A DNA stretch of 64,000 nucleotides from Dethiosulfatarculus sandiegensis (GTDB taxonomy: Bacteria; Desulfobacterota; Desulfarculia; Desulfarculales; Desulfarculaceae). The notes beneath the pieces were generated by a model. The model made no database searches. It saw only the letters and a list, made by a program, of their open reading frames with translations, and was not told the origin of the DNA. The DNA is taken from the NCBI RefSeq assembly GCF_000931935.2, contig NZ_AZAC01000029.1, positions 62,001 through 126,000 of the forward strand. Reading direction: 5' to 3'. The position numbers and the translations under genes were made by a program. This document shows positions 16,772-25,153 of this stretch, one piece after another (position 1 is the stretch's first letter; the number at the start of each line of letters is the position of its first letter).

Positions 16772-18148
16772 CTAAACCTTTCTGTACAGGGTCTTTCCCC
16801 GGATGTCCGTCAGATTGTAAAGGCAAAAGGGTATCAGCCTTTTATCTGGTGAAACCACATGGATACAGCAGTCCTTCACCCTTTCCAGGTCCAGGTTCCA
16901 GGCATCCTGAAAAGCCATGGCTGAGACAGTAAAGGTGTTTGTGCGGGCCATGCCCAGAAAATCGTCGAAACTTAAGTAATTCTGCACCTGGCTGCAACCG
17001 CATGCCCCCTGCGCAGGGGCGGACCACCTTTCAGCCACCAGGTCAACCGAACGCTGGGCCCCCAGGGCCGCCACTTCGGGTTCAGACTGACTGCAATTGC
17101 ATTGCCCGGTTTCCCCTCCCAGTCGGGTGAGGCTTTGGGAGCCTGTTTTTACATAGGCCGCGCTAAAGGAGCAGAGCGCGTTTTCACAGCCCGGAGGATG
17201 AAAATCCGTGATCTTTAATAGCCCTTTGGTCTGTTCATAAAGGCCCTGCATGATCTCCGGCAGGGTCAGGCGATCCCTGTCTGAAGGATCATGGGGAAAG
17301 CGGCCGAAATAGCTGACGGGTTGAAAATGCACTCCCCTTATGCCCGGGGCCAGGTCTAAGGCGAGTTCCATGATTTTCCCCAAGTCGTTTGTATTGATCC
17401 CGGGAATCAGGGTGGGCACCAAGACCACACCCAAACCGGCCTGTACGCTGTTTTCAATGGCCTTGAGTTTGATCCTGAGCAGATCCGCTCCCCTTATTTT
17501 GCGTTGGATTTTATCTGAGCATCCATCGAATTGCAGAAAGACGGAGGCCAGGCCTGCCTGTCGCAGTTCCTGCGCGTATCCCGGCCGTTGCCCCAGCTTT
17601 ATGCCGTTGGTGTTCAGCTGCACAAAGGAAAAGCCCTGGTTGCGCACCATTTCTATGATGGCGCTGAGATCCTTTCTCATGGTGGGCTCTCCGCCGGAGA
17701 GTTGAATGTTGCGGGGGCCGCTGGCCTGCATTACCGCCCGGCACCAGCCCATAATTTCTTTCAGCTCGGGATCGGGCAGGCTTTTTTTATCGGAAGAGGC
17801 AAAACAGACCGGACAGCCCAGGTCGCAGTTCTGGGTTATCTCCATAAGCGCGGTGCAGGTATGTTGCCTGTGTTCCGGGCATAGGCCGCAGTCAAAGGGA
17901 CAGCCCCGGTTGTAATCGGTTGCGGGATTTTGGGGGTAAGAGGGGATTTTGGGGCGCACCCAGGAGGTGAACTCCGGTTCACCCCGCCAGATCACAGTGC
18001 TGAAAACACCGTGCTCGGGACATTGTTTTTCCAGAAAAATTTCATTTCCCTTCAGGACCCTTTGGGCCTTGAGCAGGCGGAAGCAAACCGGGCAAAGACT
18101 CTGGGTTTGGGAGAGGATGCCGCCAGCGGTTATTTTGTTATTCGGCAT
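16772..18148 (-). CDS. trsS: radical SAM protein of the TrsS type (Tes/MJ0619-like)
   Basis: A 458-aa protein. An N-terminal zinc-ribbon-like part (LCPVCFRLL, QCPEHGVF, GCPFDCGLCPEHRQHTC) precedes the radical SAM site CDLGCPVC (CxxxCxxC) at about residue 110. The SAM-binding LSGGEPTMRKDL follows. Further cysteine groups lie toward the C-terminus (CENALC, CNC, CGC, DCCIH...LIPFC), enough for at least one extra Fe-S cluster. This resembles Tes/MJ0619-type enzymes, which act on unactivated C-H bonds. The family has selenoprotein members; here no in-frame TGA interrupts the gene. The ATG lies 11 bases inside the upstream gene with no clear ribosome site, so translation is probably coupled. Substrate unknown. 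Confidence 0.85.
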   Translation of the reverse strand: MPNNKITAGGILSQTQSLCPVCFRLLKAQRVLKGNEIFLEKQCPEHGVFSTVIWRGEPEFTSWVRPKIPSYPQNPATDYNRGCPFDCGLCPEHRQHTCTALMEITQNCDLGCPVCFASSDKKSLPDPELKEIMGWCRAVMQASGPRNIQLSGGEPTMRKDLSAIIEMVRNQGFSFVQLNTNGIKLGQRPGYAQELRQAGLASVFLQFDGCSDKIQRKIRGADLLRIKLKAIENSVQAGLGVVLVPTLIPGINTNDLGKIMELALDLAPGIRGVHFQPVSYFGRFPHDPSDRDRLTLPEIMQGLYEQTKGLLKITDFHPPGCENALCSFSAAYVKTGSQSLTRLGGETGQCNCSQSEPEVAALGAQRSVDLVAERWSAPAQGACGCSQVQNYLSFDDFLGMARTNTFTVSAMAFQDAWNLDLERVKDCCIHVVSPDKRLIPFCLYNLTDIRGKTLYRKV

Positions 18149-18584
18149 GGGGATCAATACCGTTCATTTCAAGAATTTCCATTACCTTGGAAAAGGTTTC
18201 AGCCACTATCTGACCACAGGCCTGCATCTTAGGCCCGGCTCCTTGCCGGTTATCCGTGATTTCCGCGCAGGTCACGCCGTCTTTATCTTTTGCGATTTTT
18301 TCCTTGAACCACAGGTTAAGCTGTTCCAGCATAAGGGGCAGTCTTTCATTTGCCTGTTCATTATCTTGGCCTTTGCCTGCGTAAAGTCCCAGCACGCAGG
18401 CTCCCCCTGTCAAGGCCCCGCAGGTTCCGCTTCCCTGGCCCAGGCCATAGGCAAGTCCCGAGAGCGCCTTGATCATCTGAGGATTTTCCCGCCCCCTTTG
18501 TTCAAGGGCCAGGAGCATGATTATCTGGGCGCAGGTATAGCCTTTTGCGGCCAGGGTTATCATTTCAAACATGGGGTCTGCCAT
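18138..18584 (-). CDS. C-GCAxxG-C-C family redox protein (DVU_1555-type)
   Basis: A 148-aa small cytoplasmic protein with the family pattern: an early Cys (GYTCAQIIMLLALEQ), GSGTCGALTGGACVLGLYAG, then single Cys residues at DGVTCAEI and MQACGQIV. Family members are thought to bind an Fe-S cluster or take part in electron transfer, but few are characterised. The ATG at 18584 has AAGGGGG upstream; a GTG at 18590 is the alternative. The upstream methyltransferase stop lies at this junction and the radical SAM gene starts inside its last codons, so it is tightly coupled to both. Confidence 0.85.
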   Translation of the reverse strand: MADPMFEMITLAAKGYTCAQIIMLLALEQRGRENPQMIKALSGLAYGLGQGSGTCGALTGGACVLGLYAGKGQDNEQANERLPLMLEQLNLWFKEKIAKDKDGVTCAEITDNRQGAGPKMQACGQIVAETFSKVMEILEMNGIDPHAE

Positions 18585-18586
18585 TT

Positions 18587-19312
18587 TCACCCCCTTGGTT
18601 TTGTTACTGGTTTTGCGATCATGAGGTGAAATCCCGGTTTGGCTTTTTTGATTTGGTCCTTGGCCTTTGGTTCTTCATTACTGAGAGCCAGGTCCCAAAA
18701 GGCGTTCATGGACCCGCATTCAAAGATCAATCTGGCTCCCAACTCGGCCAAAAGCCTGGAGTGGTCCTCATATCTGACCAGCTCAAAGCCCGTTTTCCTA
18801 AGGCGTTCCTGTCCGTTTTGGGGAGTCACCGCCCTGGTGAAACAACATTGTAAACTCAAGTTTTTGATTTCCGGTCCGGGATTATCAAGATGGAGATCCA
18901 TAATCAAAAGGAAGCCTGTGGGCTTTAGCACCCTGTGAAATTCAAGCAGGGCTTTTTCCGGGTCCTCGATCAGGCTTAAGACGCACTGGCAAAGGACCCC
19001 TTTAAGGGAATTGGCCTTTATGGGGAGGATTCTGCGGGCATTGGCTTGTATAAGAAAAAGGCCTGGATCCTGGGCTCTTGCCTGCTCAAGGTAATCAAGT
19101 CCCATATCCAGCCCCACTCCGGTCAAGGAAAATTCCCTGGTCAGAAGCCTTAAGGTGCTGCCTGTGCCGCAACCCACATCCAGGATTTTGTCCTGGGGCT
19201 TAAAACCGCAAAAAGAAAGGGCGTGGCGGGTCAACTCCGGGGTGCAGGGGCTCAGCCAGGGATGGGCCGCCTTTCTGAGGCAGGGCAGGCGATGCAGGGC
19301 AAAAGGGGGCAC
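18587..19312 (-). CDS. SAM-dependent methyltransferase (DVU_1556-type)
   Basis: A 241-aa class I methyltransferase. I place the start at GTG 19312: GGAGG lies 8 bases upstream, inside the previous gene, and its G is shared with that gene's TAG stop. The protein begins VPPFALHRLPCLRKAAHPW. SAM motif I is ILDVGCGTGSTLRLL, followed by an acidic residue near GVGLDMGLDYLEQA, and LDPEKALLEF-type motifs continue in VLKPTGFLLIMDLHLDN. Substrate unknown; the neighbours suggest it modifies the same molecule as the radical SAM protein and the ligase. A longer upstream frame to 19399 exists but overlaps the redox gene and lacks a ribosome site. Confidence 0.85.
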   Translation of the reverse strand: MPPFALHRLPCLRKAAHPWLSPCTPELTRHALSFCGFKPQDKILDVGCGTGSTLRLLTREFSLTGVGLDMGLDYLEQARAQDPGLFLIQANARRILPIKANSLKGVLCQCVLSLIEDPEKALLEFHRVLKPTGFLLIMDLHLDNPGPEIKNLSLQCCFTRAVTPQNGQERLRKTGFELVRYEDHSRLLAELGARLIFECGSMNAFWDLALSNEEPKAKDQIKKAKPGFHLMIAKPVTKPRG

Positions 19313-19524
19313 TATTTGTCCTCCAGAAGTTTTTCCACTTCCTGCATTTTGCCCCGGGCCAGGTCTTCCGGTATCAAGGTCAGGCCGCAGTTCGGACAAC
19401 AGGGCAACTCCACCTTAAAACGGCTGCCCATGTACTCAAGTTCCACATTTTTTAACTCAAGGGCCTTGCCGCACGCCGCGCAGGTCCAGGCCAGGTCCTT
19501 TTCCGTGGCATAAAGTCCGGCCAT
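19312..19524 (-). CDS. small zinc-ribbon / redox protein (DVU_1557-type)
   Basis: A 70-aa protein with two cysteine pairs, WTCAACGKALEL and LPCCPNCGLTLIPED, spaced like a zinc ribbon or rubredoxin-like site, then a short acidic helix. AAGGGGAG lies just before the ATG, and the previous stop TAA abuts the start. The stop overlaps the methyltransferase GTG by one base. It may carry electrons or a metal for the operon's enzymes. The family is known to me only as an uncharacterised companion of this gene set. Confidence 0.8.
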   Translation of the reverse strand: MAGLYATEKDLAWTCAACGKALELKNVELEYMGSRFKVELPCCPNCGLTLIPEDLARGKMQEVEKLLEDK

Positions 19525-21834
19525 TTAGACTCCCCTTTCAACGATGCTCATGCGATGGCAATAGGCATTGAAGATCTTAAACCCTGCGCCTTCCGGTAAA
19601 TATTCAACCCAAAAAGTAACATTAAGGGGTTTGAACCCGGCGAGAAGATGCCCGCTTTCCTGGTGCTTCAGCACCTGGCCGGTTTTTTCGGCGTTTAAAA
19701 GCACTTGTTTGACGTCCTGGTCCAGAATGCGCCTTTGGTCCAGTTTTTGCCTTACATCAGGAGCCATGGTTATCTCTATTTTTTGCCAATCCGCCATTTG
19801 TGGTCCGCTTTCATGCCAAAGTTCAGCCAGGATAAGGTTTTTTAGTTTGGCCCGGTTCTCCTGCCTGGCCGACCAGCCGGGCCAGGGCCTGGCAAAGGGG
19901 TCTCCTTCCGTGGCCCGGGAAAACAAAAGTTCCAGTATATGAGCCGTGGGTTTGCCGGTTGCGGCCAGGTTATCCCTGCACATGGCGCAGTAGGTGACAA
20001 AATCCAGTTTGCTTTGGCTTGCCCTTTGTTCACTTGTTTTTTGGGCCAGGGAAGGATTGGCGCTTTGCATCAATCCACCAAAGCCGCAGCATTGGGTGTA
20101 CTCGCCGCTCATCTCAAGTTCCCGGATTTTGAACCCGGCCTGGTCAAGAAGTTTTCTTACAGAATGCCTTAATTCCCGCATGTCCCTTGCGGTGCAGGGA
20201 TCATGCAGGGCTAGGTGTGCATCCTGCCTTTTCAGCGGGTTTGGCGGCGGCTCATTTTGGAGCATGATTTCCCAAAGGGAGACTATCTTGGCTTGGCGAA
20301 GCCCTTTGGGCAGGGTCTGGCTGCAGGTGGGACAGGCGGTTATCAAAGAAGGTTCGCCCAATTCCCGCCAGGTTTTTAGCCTTTGATCGGCATCGTTTTC
20401 AAATTTTTCTGTTCGCCCGGCCCAATGAGCGGGTGCTCCGCAACAGCCCAGCCACAGCCCCACTTCTCCGGGAAAAATTTGGCTTAAAAATTCATAGGCC
20501 GCCTTTACGGCCAGGGGGTTGGAGGCTGCCAACTGACAGCCCGGGAAAAATACATAAGTGCTGGTTTGGGCTCCCGGGTGATGCCTCACCAAAGAACAGC
20601 CATCGCTGTTGGCCTGATCCATGTCCAGCAAGGCGAATTCATGGGCCGAAGGAGGCATTTTGCCCTTTTTCACCATGGCCTGCCTGGCCCTGATGATGAT
20701 TTCGGCCATGGGAAATTCAGTGGGGCAAACCTTGGTGCAAAGCTCACACAAGGCGCAGGAGTTGATAAGGGTGTTGGCCTGGTGCTGGCCCATTACAATG
20801 GAATCGTTATTATAGATTTCCCTTAAATATTTTTTGGGATACGAGCCGAATTCCTTGAGAAAAAGACAGGATTTTACACACTCCAGGCATTGGCAGTCCA
20901 GGCAGCGGCCCGCCTCCCTTTTTGCGCCTTGCTCGTCTGTGATCTCCTGTTCCTTAACCAGGGCAGGCTTGTTTTCCTTAATCACCCTGGTCAGATTGGT
21001 GTAGAGCCTGGTTGGTATGGGACCTTGCCCGGAACGTCCGGCTGTGAGCGACACCTTTTGGGCATGCCGATCCAAGGAAACCGCGGCCCATCTTCCTTGA
21101 GCCGCCCTGAATATAAACGATTCATGATCACCTCCCGCAAACACTCCCGACTGTGTGGTGGCCCGGGTGAGCTGATCTGTGATCAGGCCGGTCTCCCGAA
21201 AAAGGTCTGCGCCCCAATCTTTCGGGTCGGATGAATCCAGGCCCAGGAAAACACCCTTGTGTTCAGTTGAAAGGCTCTGCAGGATTTCAGGCCCGGCCTG
21301 GCCCTGATCAATATGCGTGACCAGCCCCAGGCTGTTCAGGTTGTCGAGTTCATTTTCCAGGTATTGTTTCGGAAGCAGCGTCTGCTCCAGGCTGCGCAGA
21401 TAAGGGGCAATCCGGGGGCCGGGTTCATAGAGGTGCACTTCATAGCCCTTGATCAGAAGATCCCAGGCGGCACAAAGGCTGGATATCCCGCTGCCCCATA
21501 TGGCCAGGGAGAGTCCCTTATCCGGCAGTTTTGTCGGCGGACCGGTCCGGGGCAGGTTCTGAACCAGGTAGCGTTCCAATTTGCCAATGGCCAGGGGACT
21601 GTCCATTTCTTTGCGCAGGCAATTTTCACGGCAGGGCTCTTCGCAGATGAGCCCCAAAATCCCCGTCAAGGGCAGGGTCCGTTTTAAAAGGGCGTAGGCC
21701 TTGTCCCAATAACCCCTGGTTATGTTTTGTAAAAGTCCTCGGGCATCTACATGCAGGGGACAGGCGGCCTGACATTTGGGCGGCTCATCCTGAATGCAGA
21801 CACTTTCCAGTTGCTTTAGTTCTTTTTGCTCCAT
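19525..21834 (-). CDS. FAD/NAD- and dicluster-binding oxidoreductase with CCG domains (DVU_1558-type)
   Basis: A 769-aa protein with several modules. Residues about 20-80 hold a GltD-like Fe-S domain (CQAACPLHVDARG, CEEPCRENC). At about 108 comes a nucleotide-binding fold (LAIWGSGISSLCAAWDLL, third Gly replaced by Ser). Two ferredoxin-type clusters are at about 305 (CLDCQCLECVKSC) and 350 (CALCELCTKVCP). HdrB-like CCG domains at about 420-640 carry FFPGCQLA, WLGCCGAP, DPCTARD, CCGFGG and CAMC. The C-terminal 110 residues are unassigned. It looks like an electron-transfer hub taking electrons from, or giving them to, the aldehyde oxidoreductase encoded before it. The ribosome site is weak. Confidence 0.85.
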   Translation of the reverse strand: MEQKELKQLESVCIQDEPPKCQAACPLHVDARGLLQNITRGYWDKAYALLKRTLPLTGILGLICEEPCRENCLRKEMDSPLAIGKLERYLVQNLPRTGPPTKLPDKGLSLAIWGSGISSLCAAWDLLIKGYEVHLYEPGPRIAPYLRSLEQTLLPKQYLENELDNLNSLGLVTHIDQGQAGPEILQSLSTEHKGVFLGLDSSDPKDWGADLFRETGLITDQLTRATTQSGVFAGGDHESFIFRAAQGRWAAVSLDRHAQKVSLTAGRSGQGPIPTRLYTNLTRVIKENKPALVKEQEITDEQGAKREAGRCLDCQCLECVKSCLFLKEFGSYPKKYLREIYNNDSIVMGQHQANTLINSCALCELCTKVCPTEFPMAEIIIRARQAMVKKGKMPPSAHEFALLDMDQANSDGCSLVRHHPGAQTSTYVFFPGCQLAASNPLAVKAAYEFLSQIFPGEVGLWLGCCGAPAHWAGRTEKFENDADQRLKTWRELGEPSLITACPTCSQTLPKGLRQAKIVSLWEIMLQNEPPPNPLKRQDAHLALHDPCTARDMRELRHSVRKLLDQAGFKIRELEMSGEYTQCCGFGGLMQSANPSLAQKTSEQRASQSKLDFVTYCAMCRDNLAATGKPTAHILELLFSRATEGDPFARPWPGWSARQENRAKLKNLILAELWHESGPQMADWQKIEITMAPDVRQKLDQRRILDQDVKQVLLNAEKTGQVLKHQESGHLLAGFKPLNVTFWVEYLPEGAGFKIFNAYCHRMSIVERGV

Positions 21835-21907
21835 GTTTTGGAGACCTTGGAGTTAGTGATTTTTGCCCATGGCTTAGTCAAAGGCAAAAAGGTTTGCGGA
21901 ATAAATA

Positions 21908-21936
21908 CCCCTTACCCGGTGGACCGGGTAAGGGGG
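21908..21936 (-). other. intercistronic hairpin after the aldehyde oxidoreductase gene
   Basis: A 12-bp stem (CCCCTTACCCGG with CCGGGTAAGGGG) and a 4-base loop lie 22-50 bases downstream of the aldehyde oxidoreductase stop. Only a weak AT-rich stretch follows on the minus strand, so partial termination or 3'-end protection of the first cistron is likelier than full termination. Confidence 0.65.
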
Positions 21937-21957
21937 TTGTAAAAGCTTTCAAAAGTT

Positions 21958-24675
21958 TTATTTGGGCATCGCGGCCAGCACTTTTTCAGGCCTGGCAGGC
22001 AGTCTCTTGATTCTGGCCCCGCAGGCGTTGTAAATGGCGTTCGATATGGAGGCGTGGGGGCTGGTCAGCGGCAACTCGCCCACTCCGGCCGCGCCAAAGG
22101 GGCCGTCTTTCCTGGGAGTCTCCACATAGATAATTTCCATGTCGTCGGGTATGTCCTTGATGTAGGGAAGGCCCGCGCCCATAAGGGTGGAGTGCTTTTT
22201 GATATCCTCGAAATCCTCGGTCAGGGCCAGGCCGATGCCCTGGGCCAGGCCGCCGTAGATCTGGCCGTCCACAACCAGCTTGTTGTTGATTTTGCCAACG
22301 TCGGCCACTAAGGTCATTTTTTCAACCGTGGTTTTGCCCGTAGCTGTTTCCACTGCAACTTCGGCCATAAAGATGCCGTACATATATACGCTGAAGGGAC
22401 TGCCCTGACCGTTTTCATCGCAGTTGGTGGCCGGGGCGGTCCACTGACCCGTGATTTTGACCTCCAAGCCCGCTTTTTGCATTTCCTCATAGGAGCGGTA
22501 ACCGCCTTCGGGTTTGGCCATGGCCTCAAGCAGTTTTTCGCAGGCAACCTGAATGGCCTTGCCGGTCATGACCTGGGAGCGACTGCCGCCGGCAGGCCCT
22601 GAGTTGGGGGCCCGGCTGGTGTCGTTCATGACCAGGTTGATTTGTTCCGGAGCCAGGTTCAGTGGGCGCAGGGCTTGATGGGCTGTGCCGAGAACACCGG
22701 CGTCGGCGCCCTGTCCGTGGTCCTCCCAGCAGGAATAGATGGTCACCGTGTTGTCCGGCATAAGCTCGGCCCAGGCTTCGGAAGCGTCTGGTCCGTCCAA
22801 GCCGCAGCCATAGATGCCGATGGAGACCCCCACCCCGCGCTTGACGTCCTCGGTTGAATTCTCCTTGGCATTTTTAAGGGCATCCTGGTATTTGGGCCGC
22901 AATTTATCCACCATTTCCGGCAGGGAATAGACCTCCGGCTCTTGGCCGGTGGGGGTGGTGGAACCCTTGCGGTAAACGTTTTGATAGCGCAGCTCCAAGG
23001 GGTCCTGGCCCAGTTTTTCAGCCAGCTCATCCATTAAGACTTCAGAGGCAAACTCGCTTTGAGGGGCGCCGTAACCCCGGAAGGCCGAACCCCAGGCGTG
23101 GTTGGTGCAGACAGTGCGGCCCTTGCCCCGGATGGCCGGAATATCATAGCCTGCGCCGATAAATTGGGCGCCCCTTAAGGTGAGCAGATCTCCGAACTCG
23201 GAGTAGGGGCCGTGGTCCACTGACCAGTCGCTTTCCATGGCCAAAAGTTTGCCGTTTTCATCGCTGGCAAAACGCACCTTCATAAAGAAGGGTGAGCGCT
23301 TGCCGGTATAGGTCATCTGTTGCCGATAGCTGTAAAGCAGGGAAACCGGCTTGCCGGTGGCCAGGCAGGCCACGCCCAAAAGCGCCTCCATGGTGGGGCT
23401 GAACTTGTAGCCAAAGGTGCCGCCTGCCATGCTCTGCACCATGATCAGGTCTTCCAACTCCACGCCGATGCCCGGAGCTATCATGGCCTGGTGCAGGTGA
23501 AGGCCAATGGATTTGGAATGGATGTGGAGCTTGCCGTCGCCATCCTGATAGGCGAAACCCACGTCCGGCTCCATGGGCATGTGGGGCTGACGGCCTACAT
23601 AAAAATCACCTTCAATTACATTGGCCGCATTGTCAAAGATGGGAGCGGTATCCTCGCCCTTGGCCAGGTTCTGCTCGTAGTAGATGTTCGGGGTTCCGGG
23701 ATGGATCTCCATGGCGTCTTCGGCCATGGCCTCAGGCGCACTCATATAGGCCGGAAGCTCTTCCAGCTCAACCTTGACCTTTTCCGCGGCGGCCAGGGCC
23801 TGGTCCCTGGTGTCGGCGCAGACTATGGCCAGGGCGTCTCCGTATTGGAAAACCTTTTCCTCGCAAAGAATGGGACGGTCCCAGCCGTCGCCCTTGTTGT
23901 CCGGGAAGGTGATAAGGCCTGTTATGCGGTTTTTGCCTTTTACATCCTTGGCTGTCACCACTTTTTGCACTCCGGGCATGGCCTCTGCCTCGGAGGTGTC
24001 AATGGCGAGGATATTGGCGTGGGAAACCTCGGCCTGGACCAGGGCCAGGGAAAGGGCGTCCGGCGGCAGTTTCAGGCTGGAGTCGGCTCCGTAGTCGCAG
24101 GTGCCGTTTGCCTTGGCCAGGGCGCTGGGCCTGGGGATTTCACCTCCCCAGATAACACCGTCGTCAGGCAGTTTGTATTCCAGGTCGCTCGCCGCTTCTT
24201 CGCCTCTCACGACCTTGGCCGCCTCAATGACCGCGTCCACAATGGGTTTGTAGCCGGTGCAGCGGCAGGCGTTTCTGTGTTTCTGGAACCAGTCCCTCAC
24301 CTCTTCCCGGGAGGGATTGTCGTTTTGGTCCAAAAGGCCCTTGGCGCTGACAATAAAGCCGGGTGAACAGTAGCCGCACTGGGCCGCCCCGTGTTTCATC
24401 CAAGAGGACTGAAGGGGATGGGGCCCATCTTCGTGAGCTATGCCTTCAATGGTTGTGATGTCAGCCATATCGCTGACCTTGTCCATTTTAGTCACACAGG
24501 AGCGCACCACCTTGCCGTCCATGAGAACGCTGCAGCAGCCACACTGACCCTGGCCACAGCCGATTTTGGTGCCGGTGAGAAGAAGCTGTTCGCGCAGGAC
24601 ATTTACCAGCGGGGTCTTGGGATTTGCTATAACTTCGGTCGGTTTTTGGTTTATGATCAGCTTTTTTTTCAGCAT
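21958..24675 (-). CDS. mop: molybdopterin-dependent aldehyde oxidoreductase (Mop, xanthine oxidase family)
   Basis: The ATG at 24675 has AAGGAGG 8 bases upstream (905 aa). Two [2Fe-2S] domains: CGQGQCGCCSVLMDGKVVRSC-type cysteines starting at residue 40, then CGYCSPG and CRCTGY near 100-137. These positions coincide with those I recall for D. gigas Mop. The Mo domains follow, with RGYGAPQSEFASE and the catalytic glutamate in GVGELPLTSPH near the C-terminus. Mop oxidises aldehydes to carboxylic acids and passes electrons through its Fe-S clusters. There is no signal peptide, so it is cytoplasmic. It heads an operon that runs to 15460. Confidence 0.96.
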   Translation of the reverse strand: MLKKKLIINQKPTEVIANPKTPLVNVLREQLLLTGTKIGCGQGQCGCCSVLMDGKVVRSCVTKMDKVSDMADITTIEGIAHEDGPHPLQSSWMKHGAAQCGYCSPGFIVSAKGLLDQNDNPSREEVRDWFQKHRNACRCTGYKPIVDAVIEAAKVVRGEEAASDLEYKLPDDGVIWGGEIPRPSALAKANGTCDYGADSSLKLPPDALSLALVQAEVSHANILAIDTSEAEAMPGVQKVVTAKDVKGKNRITGLITFPDNKGDGWDRPILCEEKVFQYGDALAIVCADTRDQALAAAEKVKVELEELPAYMSAPEAMAEDAMEIHPGTPNIYYEQNLAKGEDTAPIFDNAANVIEGDFYVGRQPHMPMEPDVGFAYQDGDGKLHIHSKSIGLHLHQAMIAPGIGVELEDLIMVQSMAGGTFGYKFSPTMEALLGVACLATGKPVSLLYSYRQQMTYTGKRSPFFMKVRFASDENGKLLAMESDWSVDHGPYSEFGDLLTLRGAQFIGAGYDIPAIRGKGRTVCTNHAWGSAFRGYGAPQSEFASEVLMDELAEKLGQDPLELRYQNVYRKGSTTPTGQEPEVYSLPEMVDKLRPKYQDALKNAKENSTEDVKRGVGVSIGIYGCGLDGPDASEAWAELMPDNTVTIYSCWEDHGQGADAGVLGTAHQALRPLNLAPEQINLVMNDTSRAPNSGPAGGSRSQVMTGKAIQVACEKLLEAMAKPEGGYRSYEEMQKAGLEVKITGQWTAPATNCDENGQGSPFSVYMYGIFMAEVAVETATGKTTVEKMTLVADVGKINNKLVVDGQIYGGLAQGIGLALTEDFEDIKKHSTLMGAGLPYIKDIPDDMEIIYVETPRKDGPFGAAGVGELPLTSPHASISNAIYNACGARIKRLPARPEKVLAAMPK

Positions 24676-24860
24676 ATCCAAATCCTCCTTGGCGCTTTCC
24701 GCCTCCAGCCCGATTTACGGCAAAGGCTTTTCATTATTTGGGCCGGGTAAAAATCTTTTTCCGTTTCAATCCAAATTTCTTTTGGTTTTTTTCTCGGGCA
24801 AAACGGTTCGGGAGCCTTGGGGCGGCTATCAGCCCCATTGGAAAGGGATATGGGACCGGC

Positions 24861-24869
24861 AGTATAGCA
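24861..24869 (-). promoter_or_regulatory. candidate extended -10 promoter of mop
   Basis: On the minus strand TGCTATACT (24869-24861) matches an extended -10 (TGnTATAAT) with no good -35. The start would be near 24854, giving a leader of about 180 bases before the ATG at 24675. A weak -35 fits a promoter that needs an activator. Confidence 0.45.
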
Positions 24870-24940
24870 TTACTTAGTTGCTTTTTTAGTTACCGCCATG
24901 CTGTAATCCCTGCCCGGACTAAAACCATTGTAAATTAATA

Positions 24941-24978
24941 TGTCATAGATGACACAGATGGTTATGTCATTACTGACA
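24941..24978. promoter_or_regulatory. paired palindromes, probable regulator sites
   Basis: TGTCATAGATGACA (24941-24954) and TGTCATTACTGACA (24965-24978) share TGTCA-N4-TGACA, with centres 24 bases apart. They lie roughly 75-115 bases upstream of the candidate mop -10, a position suited to an activator. The regulator is unknown; a metal- or aldehyde-responsive one would fit. Confidence 0.65.
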
Positions 24979-25114
24979 CAAAAAGGCCAAGCTTGGCAAG
25001 GGGGAATTTTGCAGCCAAACCGGGCCGGATATGGATTCTTTTTCCAGGTTTTTTAGTAATGTTTAAAAGGTCTGTTTTATGGAGAAGTTAAGAGTTAAGC
25101 CGAGAGATTGTAAT

Positions 25115-25153
25115 TTGAATTTTTTTTAATATGTTAATATAAACATATTAAAA
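25115..25153 (+). promoter_or_regulatory. plus-strand promoter overlapped by an AT-rich inverted repeat
   Basis: TTGAAT (25115-25120), 17 bases, then TATAAA (25138-25143) reads as a good sigma-70 promoter. A perfect 12-base inverted repeat (TTTTAATATGTT, 25124-25135, with AACATATTAAAA, 25142-25153) covers the spacer, -10 and start region, as an operator would. Confidence 0.5.

Noticed and set aside
19313-19399. Upstream extension of the methyltransferase
   Set aside because: It overlaps the 70-aa redox gene and has no ribosome site, while GTG 19312 has GGAGG at proper distance.
23320-24366. 348-codon open frame on the plus strand inside mop
   Set aside because: It is antisense to a gene with full family motifs, has no ribosome site, and reads as Gly/Leu/Val/His-rich sequence typical of a shadow frame.
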